Of a stretch of DNA of 64,000 nucleotides, positions 1 to 13,300 are shown one piece after another. The translations under genes were made by a program, and so were the position numbers. The notes beneath the pieces are model-generated. The model worked only from the letters and a program-made list of their open reading frames with translations. It was not told the origin of the DNA and did no database searches. Within the stretch, counting starts at the first letter, position 1; every line of letters begins with the position of its first letter. This DNA comes from Nemopilema nomurai (taxonomy: Eukaryota; Cnidaria; Scyphozoa; Rhizostomeae; Rhizostomatidae): NCBI GenBank assembly GCA_003864495.1, contig ML133401.1, positions 6,794,698 to 6,858,697 on the forward strand. Reading direction: 5' to 3'.

Positions 1-108
1 CATAAAACGATTGCCTAACCATTCCCTTGAAGGGCAACAAATACACCTTGAAAGTTAAAGGATTGTTTGCTATGCAAAATAAGAAAATAAGAATCTTTAA
101 TCCTGTAC

Positions 109-1350
109 CTTCATTGTCAGCTTCTTCATCTCCGACTTGAGAGTTCAAAATGAGGGCTGCCTCCACAGGGGACAAAGGTGGGCTTATTGGTTCCTTGTGA
201 TCCGCATCTTCAGTGTTCGAAACATCCTGTTCGCAAGAATGATCACTGTATTCCATCGCTTTCAGCTGATCCAGGTGATCGCCGGCATCGCTAATCAAAC
301 TGCACATAGCCTTGACTGATGGCATTGCCTCCACCATAGCTAGTTTCGACCATATTGAACATATATCTGCTAGATTCTGTGCAAGCTCTTCGTGAAAAGT
401 AAATGCATGCACCATAAAATGCATTTTCATGATTTTCTTGATATCCGGGGTCGAGAGACGAACGATTCTAAACTTTGCCAGCAGACCGGCAGAAATGTTG
501 TACAGCGATGAAGTGATGTCAGGAAAGAAGCAGGGTGCCACGTGTTCGCCCATTTCTCCTTCCAGGTTCATGCACGCAAAAACCTTGGCACTTGGAGACA
601 ATGACAACTCATCGCCAAGCATGGTAAATGTAGACTTCTTCGCCTTCAAGCTTTGAAATACTTTAGTGACCAGCTGAGTGATTACGGACATAGCAGAGTT
701 TGAGAGTCTGTTCAGGCTCGCAAATACACCCCATGAACCTGAAAATACAAGAGCAAATGAGATTGAAGTTCAAATGTAATTTTTTTCTCATCTATACATG
801 CACTTACTTAGATGCTTGCGTTATTTATCATTGATTACGATTGACTTCGCTCTGTGTGCACTGCTTTAGGTGAATGCCCTCATTAAAGGTCTGCTGCTTT
901 CCAATGAAGGAGAGGTATTCATGTATAACAACTAAAAGCGGGTGAAACAAAATGGAACTGAGTACATCAAAATAAGACAGAACTGCATGTCACTTGGAAA
1001 AACTAAAAACATCAAAATATGCTAGAAATGCCACTGGGGTTTGCATACGTAATACTGAAATACATTTTCAACTAGAATGCGTCCAAAAGGTCCCTGGAAA
1101 GTTAAGTGCCGTCTCCATACCAAAGTATAAGAAACCTCAAGCCAATATCAAAACGAACAATCGTATAAGTTTGCTCTTAATTTTATGATTTTTTTAAGAA
1201 AACCCCGACGCAGTACCAACCAGTGGCTGCAATTCCTTTGAAAATTTCACCAATACGCTTTGTAGTTAAGTTTTCCGAGCAAATGAACCGGAAAGCAGGC
1301 ATTCCGAAGGCGTTCGACAACTCTAAAAGCATTTCACTCCGGTTGGCAAT
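109..1350 (-). CDS. DNHD1-like: Dynein-like gene exons 39-40: degenerate AAA1 module
   Basis: With the end of the preceding exon these two exons form AAA1 (1221-1350 and 109-738). The P-loop position, split over the 1672/1350 splice junction, reads GSTIANRS where active dyneins have GPAGTGKT. The invariant glycines, the lysine and the final threonine are replaced, apart from a conservative Ser. The Walker B position reads WGVFASLNR instead of WGCFDEFNR, so both acidic residues are gone. Surrounding structure is kept: RFICSENLTTKRIGEIFKG matches the 'fNCsd.ldy...gr.fkGla' block, and AKVFACMNLEG matches sensor 1. The 40th exon ends in an acidic Ser/Pro-rich stretch absent from canonical AAA1. 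The donor at 1221 is G/gttggt and at 109 G/gtacag. Confidence 0.85.
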
Positions 1351-4300
1351 CTGAGAATTAGAATTGGTAACATAAAATCAATACATGAAAGAAGAAAAGG
1401 AATGAAAGGAGCGCACAAATTTCTCAAAGAGTACAAAAGAAATCTTAGGTAACCATGTGTAAATTATTTTTAAGCTTTATGACATGACATCGATTTATGC
1501 CTTTCTAACAAGACTCTACGTGCTTTAATTCGTCATTTAAAAAGATTGCTGGAATAAAATCAGAAAAGATGTGGATGGTTTTTTTCACCTTAAGTGATGA
1601 GAGGCAAAACACAGAACACTAGAATACAACAGTTCGAGCAGGGGCAACTGATGCAAGTGAAAGTGGCTTACAGTGGATCCAACGAGAAGGACGGGCGACC
1701 GATTCAGCATCGACTGGGTCATCCAAAAGGCGGCTCTCTCAGTCTCCGGCGTATTCACCATCCTGACGGCGGTTCCCTGGTACTCAAAGCCGTAGTCGCA
1801 TTCATAATCCATCACACTTATCCTGCAAGTGGCTCTGTCCTGTGACCAGTAATACTTGAGCTGTGACTGCCATTCAAACAGCCTCGCCAACTGCCCTTTG
1901 CCACCGTTCCCATTCTGATCCGTGGAACTTGCCGCCTCGAACAGTCTAGTGGTCAGGTCACGCTTACTCGCCAGCATAAACACCAAGTTTGTCAGTTTCT
2001 GCATTTGGCAGGGAGTTAGGAAAATTCTTGCCTTCGCATGGACAGCATTTCCTGGTGTTTTCGGTGACCCCTCGTCGATTTGGTCCCCATCGGATTCACC
2101 GGCTATCTCTTTGCTCTGCTTGAGTACGTCATCAACAGGGTCTGTTCCATTTGTTCCCTGTAGCAATGAGGCAGCGGAGTCGAGTGTAGCCGATAAATGC
2201 TGCCGTATGCTCAACAATGCATTCCTATCGCCTGCCTGGCATTCTTCGAAACATTTCTCTAACTTTCGTGTGAGTTCTATCTGTAGTGCCAGAAGGACGA
2301 TCTCGTTCAAGTTCCTCAATGACCAAGATGAGGGTAGGCTGATTTCTTCACGTGCAGTGTCTTCTAAGTCGCCTATGACCTTTGGCTCTTGCGCGAAAAT
2401 AACCTTGCGCTGTTGCGGAGAAGGACTCTTCTTGACCTTTGACTCCTGCTTCCCATGCGTGGTCGACTCCCGTGACATCAGGCCAGCCCGGATAGCGTCA
2501 GGCAATGGCATGCCAAGTGCTGAAGCGAGGCTGACTTGCAAAGTCGTCTTCACGGCGTTTATCACGCCACTCAGCCAGTTCTCAACTACTGAATCGCAGT
2601 CGACGGGCTGTGGGCACAAGGAAGCAACAACGCTACAAGATGTTCAACGCAACACAAATTGAAAAAAACAGTAGCTGTTGAGAGACTCGAAGTATTCAGA
2701 AAACAGTAACTCGAATCTAGACGATTTTCAGATTACGACGAGGATGCTTTTTAGCAGATAGATCATTAAAATGGGTCAAAACCTCAGCAATTAGAGTGAA
2801 GGTTTATCCTAAAAACCATGGAACAACATTTTCAATTTCGAGACCATTTCTAGCAATGTTTTCCCTTAGTTGATAATCTCAGAAATGAGGTTCAAAAGCC
2901 ATAGATACGGACACTTCCTTACTTTGAAATGAGTAGATATCAAGTGAAAGATGAAGAAATGTGGATATACCTTTACAAACTTTAGGACTTCGCCGTGCAA
3001 ACTACGGATTCCGGTGATTCTGTAAAACTTTCTTTCTTCACTGTCATGCATTTCATAGTCCATCAGGCAGGCATTTTGCAAGATTTTTGAGAAATATGGG
3101 TTGACTAACCCTGGATCATACCCTAGCAAAAGTAAACAATTGTCTTATAAAGGCAGACTATTGTTTTCATTTTTATTTAGGCACTGCTTTTGCAGGTAGT
3201 GTCAGGTACTTTGGGTTTAGCTACGTCGGACATCGCAAACAGTCGTTGATTCTAGTTGTTGTTAGCCTACCAGGAAGATGACAGTTCACGCTGCTTGCTG
3301 AACACGTGCTGAATAATTACGGTAACAACCAGTAACAATCAAAGTTAACCAAAGAGGAAGATAAGAGCAGGTCAAAAACACATGGCAAATTTTGTCAATA
3401 AATTGAGAAATACCTTTACAAACAATGTTCAGCACTTCTTCCTGCGACATGAGATATAATCTCGGAAATTTTTGCTTTCGTCGCTCGAGTTGGGTCGATA
3501 ACGCCCTCAAACACATTTCGAAATTGATATTTATTTTCTCAAGTCTGGGCAGAATATCTGCAAAAAAGAAAACATTGTTTAATCATCAGGTTAAAAATAC
3601 TCCTTTTGAAGAAAAAGTACTCATTTTCAAACTGATAAAAGAATTTCTTTGATAGCATACCTTCTCTTGTACAGATCTGTAGAACATTGGGGTTTTTCTC
3701 TGCTAGCTTCAAGATCTGTCTAAAATCGTAACTCGAGGCAGCAAAAAAGTTTGTTTCTTTTGGCAGTGCAACTCTGCATTCGTTTCCATTGTACATCTAA
3801 TTATAAATGGAAGACTACATTTCAGCAAAATGTCGTGTGACAAAGTGAAGCTTTGAATTGGTAGGGTCAGTAAGACAAAATATAGATAAAGATAGATAAA
3901 CGATAAAATCAAGACTTGAGATGTCATTTATCGTGCTTAAATTGCAAAATCAAAGCTCTCTCTTTTCACCATTACCAGGTAGTGAAAAGGGACGTGTTTT
4001 GCTTTGTCCAAATTCACAAGATTTAAAATACGCTGTCCAGGCACTGCCGGGTGTTATAAGATTACTGTTTATTAACAAATTGCTTCAGCTCCGACTGATA
4101 ACAAGGCAGTGATTTGAAGGCAGAAACTTGATTGATAATGGCATAGAACCCTCACGTCGTCAAGTTTGATCCACTTCTGCTGCGCCTCCCACCACAGGTT
4201 CAGGACTGCCTCGAGGTTCTGTAGTGTCTTCTGCCACTTGAGAATGTCATCAGCAAAGGAGCTAGCTGCACTTCCCCCAAGCATCGACTGCAGCGACAAC

Positions 4301-7300
4301 TAGAAATAATGACATCAAACAGGCCAGTGCAAAAAATACGAGATATCGAAGATTAATATGGTCGTACAAAATGATTTAAAACTATCGGAACCAAGCCCTT
4401 CCGATACGAGTTGCACTCTGCTTAGTTTCAAAATGTAGAAAACCATGTTGGAATTTCTCACTTCTTACCTGGTGAAGTTCTAGTTCCTCCAGAATTGGCT
4501 CGATATTTTTAAGAAGCAGAGCATCTCCTAGTTCCTAGAAGGCAAATGTTTCAATGTCAATGACTATAACCGACAGAATTTACAAATACCATTTACAAAT
4601 AAAGTGAACAGTTCACATTTTGAATTGGTAGTTCATATCATATCTTATCATGTCAAGTCATCTGTTATTTAAGAACGCCACTTTACAGTGACAGCATATA
4701 AATCTTTGCGACCCAATCTAGTTTTGCATACTTTATCCTGAATTCATACACTCCACTGTCTAAAAGCTAGAGCTCCTGCCCAACTCCCATACATTGTGCC
4801 ACCACGTTCTCAAAACCTCAGCAAAAATTATTTGCAAAAAAGATTACCATGATGTTTAGTGCAGACGGGCGTCCTGATGTGATTGACAGGATTGAGGTCG
4901 CTCGAAGTCTGGAATCGGCTCGCAGGCCAAGGCTCGCCAGCGACACGCGGCTGCCCGAGTGTCGAGTTCCCGCGAGCATGCCATGGTCAGAGTCGTTGCC
5001 ATATTCACTCGCGGGCGTCTAGCGAAGCATCAAAGGAAAAAGGCAATGAAAATCAATACGAAAAAGGCAATGAATATTAAATCTAGTTCCTTCACTAATT
5101 GGAAAATCATTTGACATTCATCGGAAACGAACAAAAAACCCATCAATTACATATATAGTTACAAACAGTTCCTTCTGGTCTAAAATTACTCTGTCTAAGT
5201 CTAGCCCAAACAATTAAATTCTTATGGAGATGTCAACAAGCTTTCGTCCTTATGGAGACGTCAACAATCTTTCAATGACTCAACGTATTATTGAGAACTT
5301 TAACCTTGAAAAATTTATACTAAGAATTAAATTCTTACATCATGAGCAGGCAAACTATTTGAATATCCAGTTGACAATCTTGTGTGTTTCACCAACTCAA
5401 ACATTTTACTTAGCCAAACTTCCTCGTATGTTTTCAAGGCCTTCTCAATTCCGACATCTTTAGCTGCCCTCTGTATCACACCGCGAACCTCGTCAGCGTG
5501 ATTCTGCAGGCCTAGGCCAATGAAATGACCCAGGGTCATTTTTGTCAACCCATCACTGCTGATGTTCACTGCCCCCCCGGTCGCCCGCACCAGTTGTTTC
5601 CAATGGCGAGTCCTCATTGCCGCCTTGCTCAAATCCTCCATTATTGGCACACAGGACTACAAGGTAAAATCAGAAATATTGAAAGGAACAGTTGATGGAT
5701 TACTGCTTCAAGCGTTCACTATCGAAAAATGAAGGATCATGGGCTGACTTTGGCTAACGGGGCTGCTTACGTTGGAGGATCGCCCTGATAAGCTGCACTT
5801 TGGAAGTGCTAGCTTGCGCAATAGGGTCCTCCGTCAGAAAGGATCGCCCTGATAAGCTGCACTATGGAAGTGCTAGCTTGCGCAATAGGATCCTCCGTCA
5901 GAATGCATCGAACTTAGCCGATGCCCTAAACAGATATCTCAATTTCAGTTAGCTTGAAGTTCTTCTTGCTTGTGCAATGGTTTCCAAAAAGAATTTGAGC
6001 ATTACAATTCTTGCATTACAACATCATATTCATATGTTCATTTTAGACTTTATCACGGTTTCAATAAAACTCTAGAAGATTTTAAAACGTCTATAATCAG
6101 TTGAATAACAAAAGTAATAGGCAAATGGGATGAACAGCATTATTGCTTCGCAAGACAGGCTTAAACTCAGATTACTTCTTAGCTGATGCGGTTGAAATCA
6201 TGCGCTTGCGAGAAACTCACCTGCATCCGCTCGATGGACTGCAGCACACCAACCGTGACATCCCAACCAGTGGCTTTTTCAGGCAGCTGCTTAACCAGCT
6301 CTTCTTGCTGTCCAAGTAGCTTGCGAAGTAATTTGGGCCTAATTTTCTGCCATCGGTGTCTCTTCCAGTCACTTTGCTGTTCCTGAATGAGTCTTAGTGA
6401 ATGCAAAACACAGCATCAGAAATATCTTTTGCACAGGAATAACGAAATTTTTATGGCTTCAAGCATTAAAATTGAAACAATAACTCATCAAAAGGGTATA
6501 TGAGACTTGAGTTTGCAAAAAGGTAAGATTCCGGGATGTGAGTGAAGAACCCGAGAAGCTGAAGAACCTTAAAGGCAACATTCTTGATAGCAAACGATTA
6601 AGAAAGAGCAGCAAAGAAAGCAGCTTTGAAACAGGCTGCGTTGTCAATTCACATTAAACATAAATGGGTCTGATGTCGTCCTTTTAAATTATACCAAGAC
6701 AACCTAGACTTGATGAATTACCTTGCTGTTTCCCATACTTGGCGCAAGATTCCAAGGTCAGTCCTCAGGCTAATTTGAAATGAGGAAAACTCATCAGTAT
6801 TTTCACGTTGTCAAATTAACAGCATTAAATGTGACATGTCTACAGCTGGACAACGCTTTTCGATGTAATCTTCACCTTTAGCACAAAATAAGAAACAGCC
6901 ACAATTTCACTAATTATCCGTTGCAATGTTCTTACCTGGGCAAAACTGAAAAGTCTACAACTTCTTCTTCAAGTAGTTCTTGCAATTCGACAAGATCCTA
7001 AACAAAAGAGACAAAGGTGTTCAGAGGACAATCGGAACTTCAACGCCTTTGACCGAAAGGGTTTCTCAGAAATCTACTGAAAGGCTTGATAATTATTGGT
7101 AAAATGGTAAGAGAGAAGTAACGAAGTAACAGAATAAAACAGCAGCGACTTTCATTACGATTGAACCATGATTTTTTGATGTGTTTAAGATAATTCATCA
7201 TATCATTGAGTTTTCTTTTACTCGCGATTACATCTAGATAGAGCGCATCAGAAAATTGGCCTTGTAGCTTCATTTACCGAATGCAGTTGTACTTAATTTC

Positions 7301-10300
7301 AGCCTGGCAAGAAAAGACAGGAAAAATTAGAAGAAAATGCATAAGAATAGGCTTACTTGAGCTTCGCCTTCAATCGTATTCAAGCTTCTCTCTATCGAGT
7401 CCATGATATTGTGGGCAGTGTAAACACGACAAGACCTTTTAAATGCCTCACTTGCTCTGAAGTCATAGTCTAACTGCAAACAACGCTCTCCAAACTTTTG
7501 CAGGGTCTACAAAAGATTAATCATGTCAAGTTAAGAAAATTTCTAAACCCTATTATCAGAAGAGTAATGATTAAAATACTTTCATCTCAACACCTTTCAA
7601 ACAAACACATCTTTTAATGGTTAGGCGTAGGATTCATTTAATCGTTTGTAGTATCTTTATTCGTCAAAAGCAACGATTATTAAGAGCATTTCAGGTGAAA
7701 CTGTACCGAACCGTTTTCTTAAAATTTGAAATTATAATACGTGGACGTAACTAGAAAAGGAAGCATTGGTACTCTTCAAAGATAAGGTGATTTACCTTCA
7801 CGTAAAGATAGAATTAGCATGTATAAAAAGGTATAGACCTAGTTTGTTTTCTATACGTTCTCCTAGTAGCGTGCTTGATAATAAAAAACTACAACTCCCA
7901 AACCATGTCTTTAGTATCTTCATTGATACGTGAAGAAAAGAAATGAGCGAAGCAAGGCACCTTTGTCACACTTCCAGCCTCAGCCTGGATCCGAGGTCCG
8001 AGTCTTTGCTTGGCTTGATTCACCTTCATTTTCAGATTATTCCATCTAGAAATTAAATTTCATATTGATTACAAACGTTACGAATTGCGAGAGAACCTTT
8101 AAGTTTCTAGCCAGAATGGTTACTCATGAGAAAACAAGATGATGATGGGCATCTAGCATCAAAGCAAGAAGAAAAGAAAATGGATTACGTAAAACGATAG
8201 ACCCTAAACAAAGGCTCTGTCTTTCAAGATTCTAGATTTTCTAGAATACTACGTCTAGTAGCTACATCAAGAAAACTAACTAAGTCAAACTCACTGGATT
8301 CACTTGTGCTGAAGAACCTAGGCAAACTAACTCGCACAAAATACTTTATGATTCTATATGAGATATAATTCAATCTCGTCATCTTCCAGGCAGTGATAAG
8401 TGTTGTATGATCATTTTTATCTAGGTTTCCCATAATCATCAAAAGCACAAAAAGGGCCAAATTTGATATTTACCGTAGGGGTGCAGCCGCGTAGAACTTC
8501 TGGGTCGTTTGTGGAAGCTTCTGTTCATACTTATCAAGCAAAGACAAAGTTCTCTTCATCGTAGCAAATTTGGTATCAAGCTCTGTTTGCTGTGCTGTGA
8601 CCTTGAAAATATTTCATAAATATCTCTGCTTTAAAGCCACAAACGACAAATACCTTTATGCAAATTGCTACCCCATCTTTACGCTTAAAATGACCCTCGT
8701 GAAACTATCAGGACCTAGCATATGAAGCCTAGGAATGACTTTTGTCTTAAAGTACTCTATGCCCGGGAAGCAGAGCAGTGCATGCTTTAGCTATATAGAA
8801 TGGGATGGCTATGAATCGCAACTCCAAGTTCACGTGAACATTGAAAAGAAACACAATGGATGTTGTTTATAATGATGGCTATTGGTCTATCCTATAATTC
8901 TAAATTTCGTATAGGCAAACCAGAACGCACTTCTGTAGGCAAACCAGAACGCACTAAAGAAAGGTATGATTACATATTCCAACTCTGAAATTCAACAAAA
9001 AATGGTGATATCGCAGCACGAAGGCATTGTAGAAACATCGTAGATTCGAGCAACTTATGGCACTCTGTTTTGGAGTTTTCATTGTTGTGTTGGCAGAACA
9101 GTATACAGTTGCCGTGAAAAGAAGAAGATGGTTGCAAACGGCTACATCGAGTTTGCCGCTAAGTGCAATTCGTTGTGCGAACACGGCATCATCCAGAGAG
9201 TCGTGAACAGTAAAAAATTATGTTTAGAGCTACTCTGTGAAATGCCTTCTTCGACATACCTCGTTGAAAATCCGCATTAATCTCATGAAAGAGAATATAT
9301 CTCTCTCTTCTCCAGTGATTGCCTCGACTCCTGGCTCAATCCTCTTTAGAAACGAATCAAGATCATTCAGTGCACTTGAAACCTGAAAAATGCATGGTTG
9401 GTAAGAAATATCGCCAAGATAATCCACTAAAGACATTACGTCGACTTAAAAATGTTGCTCAAGTCCTACAGCATTGAGATTGGTCATGAGCTCACTCGAA
9501 GTAATAGCATTCAGTGGCCTAAAAGCCCACCTGGTCAGTGAGGTACTTTGTGAAGGTGAAGACCCATTTGCTGGCGTACGTCTCTATCGTCTTCTTGATC
9601 GGTTGCATGTTCACCGCGATCCACCCGACATGGGAACTCTCCGCAGCAGCGTGAATCTCATCTCTGGCAACCTGAAAAAATCCAAGCTGATACCACAAGC
9701 GATAAACCTCATCCTACATAGAATAATAAAAAGGTTGAGGGAAGCCTCTAAAACTGGATACCATGAGCGGAAGAAACAATTATAATCATGCAGACTGCAA
9801 CATAAAAGAGTCTGAGATGACCAGTGACCAAGGGACATAATCAAGACCAAACTCTCCGATATGATTCACATCTCGAAACCCGAGATTTCTTGAAAAATAT
9901 CGTATAGGCAGTCCCTTGAAATGATCCTAAGAATTGGATTTGCTGAACAAAACCACTTTAATCACTGCAAAGTTCAAAAACGCACAAAGCAGGGCGGGGG
10001 GCTTATAGATTAGAACAAAAATGCTAAAACACACGTATAGATCTCGTCTTTCTAAATACTAAAGAGGAATTGCAGAATGGACCGTACGCGATAGGCTTCC
10101 ATTTCCCTATCGAAGTCGTCCAAACTCGGGGCGTTGTCCTCCTTCGAGAGCTTCAACCTCTTGACAGCCAGCATTGTCTTCTCGCTCAAAGCGACAGTTC
10201 CCATTGTTGTGCTGTTCAGCGTCGTAATGGCGGACGAAGCGCGGCTCGAGCTCCTGGAAGTAATTCATCGCATCGTTGTATTAATTAAACAACTGGCGGC

Positions 10301-13300
10301 TACAAGCAACAATAAATGATGAACACCCCAGATAGAAAAAGTACAAATGCTTTTTGAGTCCCAAGACGATGCCATTCGGTACCTTTTGAAATGACTCTTC
10401 CCTGAGTTGTTAAACCTCACCAAACAAATTGTTTTCAAACCATTGGTTAAGCAGTATAGGGTAATAGGGTAAAATGACAACCAGAATCAGTGGAAACTTC
10501 GCTTGATTGAGATTGTGACATCATCGAAATGTGGATTAATAGATTGGCCATACCCTTTCGGGACATCTTTGTCTTTCTTTGAGCTGTTTGACAATGAGGA
10601 TTTGACTTCCTCTCCCCTCGAAGATACAACTCTAGAGCTGATGTTTCCCTTGAGAAACTCGTCAAATGTCAGCTTAACATCTTGCAGCCAGAGAAAAGCG
10701 TAGTCTTTGAACGTTTCCAAATATTTCTGAAACACAAAGTTTCATCTGAACCTTAAACAAGGTAGATTACTTTTTCGCACTATCGCCTCTAACAAGGCAG
10801 AATAGTAGTATCTCGGAGCAGCAAGAAGGAAACATAATTGCAAGATAACATTAATGTAACTGCCTTTCATACTCGAGCTTTCTGCCAGCTGGGTCAGAAT
10901 AAAGTCAATAACACCAACATGTACTTATGACCTCTTCCTGATTTTCAAAATGAATATTTCATTTTACAAAACTTTCTAATATTCAAAATAAATGTTTTTC
11001 ATTGCGGTTTTTTTGACTTTCAGAAATTGTTTCTTTCTACAAAATTTTCAAAATTTCTGGCAAACGCAAAAATACAACTTTTTCCTGCCAAAGGCACTTT
11101 TCCTCAAATATTTTCAAAGTATGCAAACGTCAAAAATGCATAAAATAAATACCCATAAAATGTATAAAATAAACAAGAAATAACCAGCAACATATGTAAA
11201 TCAACGTACAAGTGTGTATAGATGAGGTATGATTGACTAAATTATGATCAATCAGCATCTAATTATGCCTTGCTGTGAAACAATTAAAGAGGTATTTGCA
11301 TTCCAATCAAAAAAGTTTTAAATCCCGACATTAAGACAAACAACGCTAGAATTAAAAAAATTGCTCTCACCTTGCAATCATCGACTTTATCTGTTACGAT
11401 GGCGTTTATTTTTTCGATGATATCTGAAATTTCGTAGTCGAGTGTAACCATTTCTTTGAAATACTACAACGGAAAAAGTTTGTTCGTGTTGACACAGAAA
11501 ACCATATATGCCAGAAACATTTAATGATTTCGAGAGAAAACTGACAGTTTTGAAGGTTGGTTGATCACAACTGCCGTGCCACATGAATTGGCATGATGCT
11601 TCTTTGAGATGAATTTTTAGTCATTAGGCAACCCTGGCCTACATAGATCAGTCTCCATTCTATAGTCTCGAGAACTGCAAATTATACGCTTGATGCGACC
11701 ATAAAGCGTTTACTCCTCTGCCCTAAGCGCATAGAAACAACTTAATGACCGACTGCCGAGAAAAATCTTTTCAAATAAAATCTTAATAATAAATAAAACT
11801 AAGTAAAATACTACTGGACGCAGGAAAATTTTTACGAACAGCTTTGAGCTGGAAAAGGCACGCTGGGAATTTTCATGGTTACACAGTGTGATAGGGCTTA
11901 CCTCGTTCTGGCAAATCGGATTGACGAAAGAGGCTCTTGCCAAATAATTTTCAAGCCATATTCCAACAAACTCTTGCAAGGATCTGGACGCCAGGGAATC
12001 GGTTAACGGTGGTATGAAGGTGATCTCAGAGGCCACCAGCTCCAGACGAATAGCTAGAATGGGCTGAAGTTATGATAGTGTTAAACCTCTTGCTAGTGTA
12101 TGTAAAAATTGAATTTACAACAGTTAGAAACGTATCAACAGAATGTTTAGGATCTAACCTATGATCTATGAAGTTAAGGTGTGATGATAACATTTGAAAA
12201 AAGAAAAACCGCAGCTGTGATACTAGACAAATAACTCTTGAATACACTGAACACTTGGAGAAAAGATTTCAATTGTTCAGACGAACTTGTAAGAAAAAAT
12301 GCATCAGTCGAAAGAAAACATCTGGGCTCTGGCAAATAGGAAACCAGCCAACCGTAGGCATTCTTCGAGGCTAGACATAATACAAAGTGACAAATGCACA
12401 GTTATTAGACCCACTTCTGCATCCGTTGATAAGTCGATGCGGTCTAGCATTGAATGCAGAGAGCTGAGAATGGACTTCCGCAGGCTTTCGTAAACAGTGC
12501 CAGATATGAACTCCAAGTACCGTAGCCAGACGGGTGACGCACGACTTATTTGTACTGCTTCGAATGTCGACTGTAGCAGAGAGTGAATTCGTCGTCCTCC
12601 AACTTCGATCTGGTGGCACAGCGCCGTCAAAGACTCCCTGAAAATAATTCAGACAGAACGTTCAGAGGGAAACCCTTCACAAAACATCCCATGGACGGAT
12701 TTCATTTTCTTTTAGGTCGGAAAATTGAGCAACCCATGAGTTTAAGGTTCATCTCAAGGATAACGATCAACCAGTCGCTCGCGCGGCATAAGAATGCTAC
12801 TAAAAAGTATATCCATAAAGGATTCCAGGAATAAACCAAAAAAAGAAAGCTTGAAGCAAATTGTCTCACAAGTAAAGGCTTTGATAGTAATTAAAATGGG
12901 ATCAGATTGAAAGGCCATCCTAAGTAATATCAAAGGCAAGTCGGGCTTGACCAAGAAGGTCTCTCTTCAAGCTAGTTCGAGATCGTGCAAATCTATAATC
13001 TCTAATGAGACATAAGCGCTCGGATGCTTCGCCGCCTGGATGACAGACGGCTAGTTCATGACAAGGCTTTTTTCCAAAGTAAGCATTGTTAAACCTTGAC
13101 TCTGGCCCTAACCCTAACCCTGGCCCTAGCAATAACTCTGACCCTGAATCCAACCCTGACCCTGAATTAAACTCTGACCCTAACTGAATGACAGGCTCTT
13201 GAGTAGTTATCCCATGGAGAAGCTTACGTCTGTTTGCGATGCAGCTCTTCGATGTACAAGGTTTCCTTTTTGCTGACCATACCAAATGCATCCAAAGGAC

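Noticed and set aside
1922..2662. Plus-strand 246-residue open frame
   Set aside because: It lies exactly opposite the 936-nt dynein-like exon, which has clear family similarity on the minus strand. The plus-strand product has no recognisable motif.
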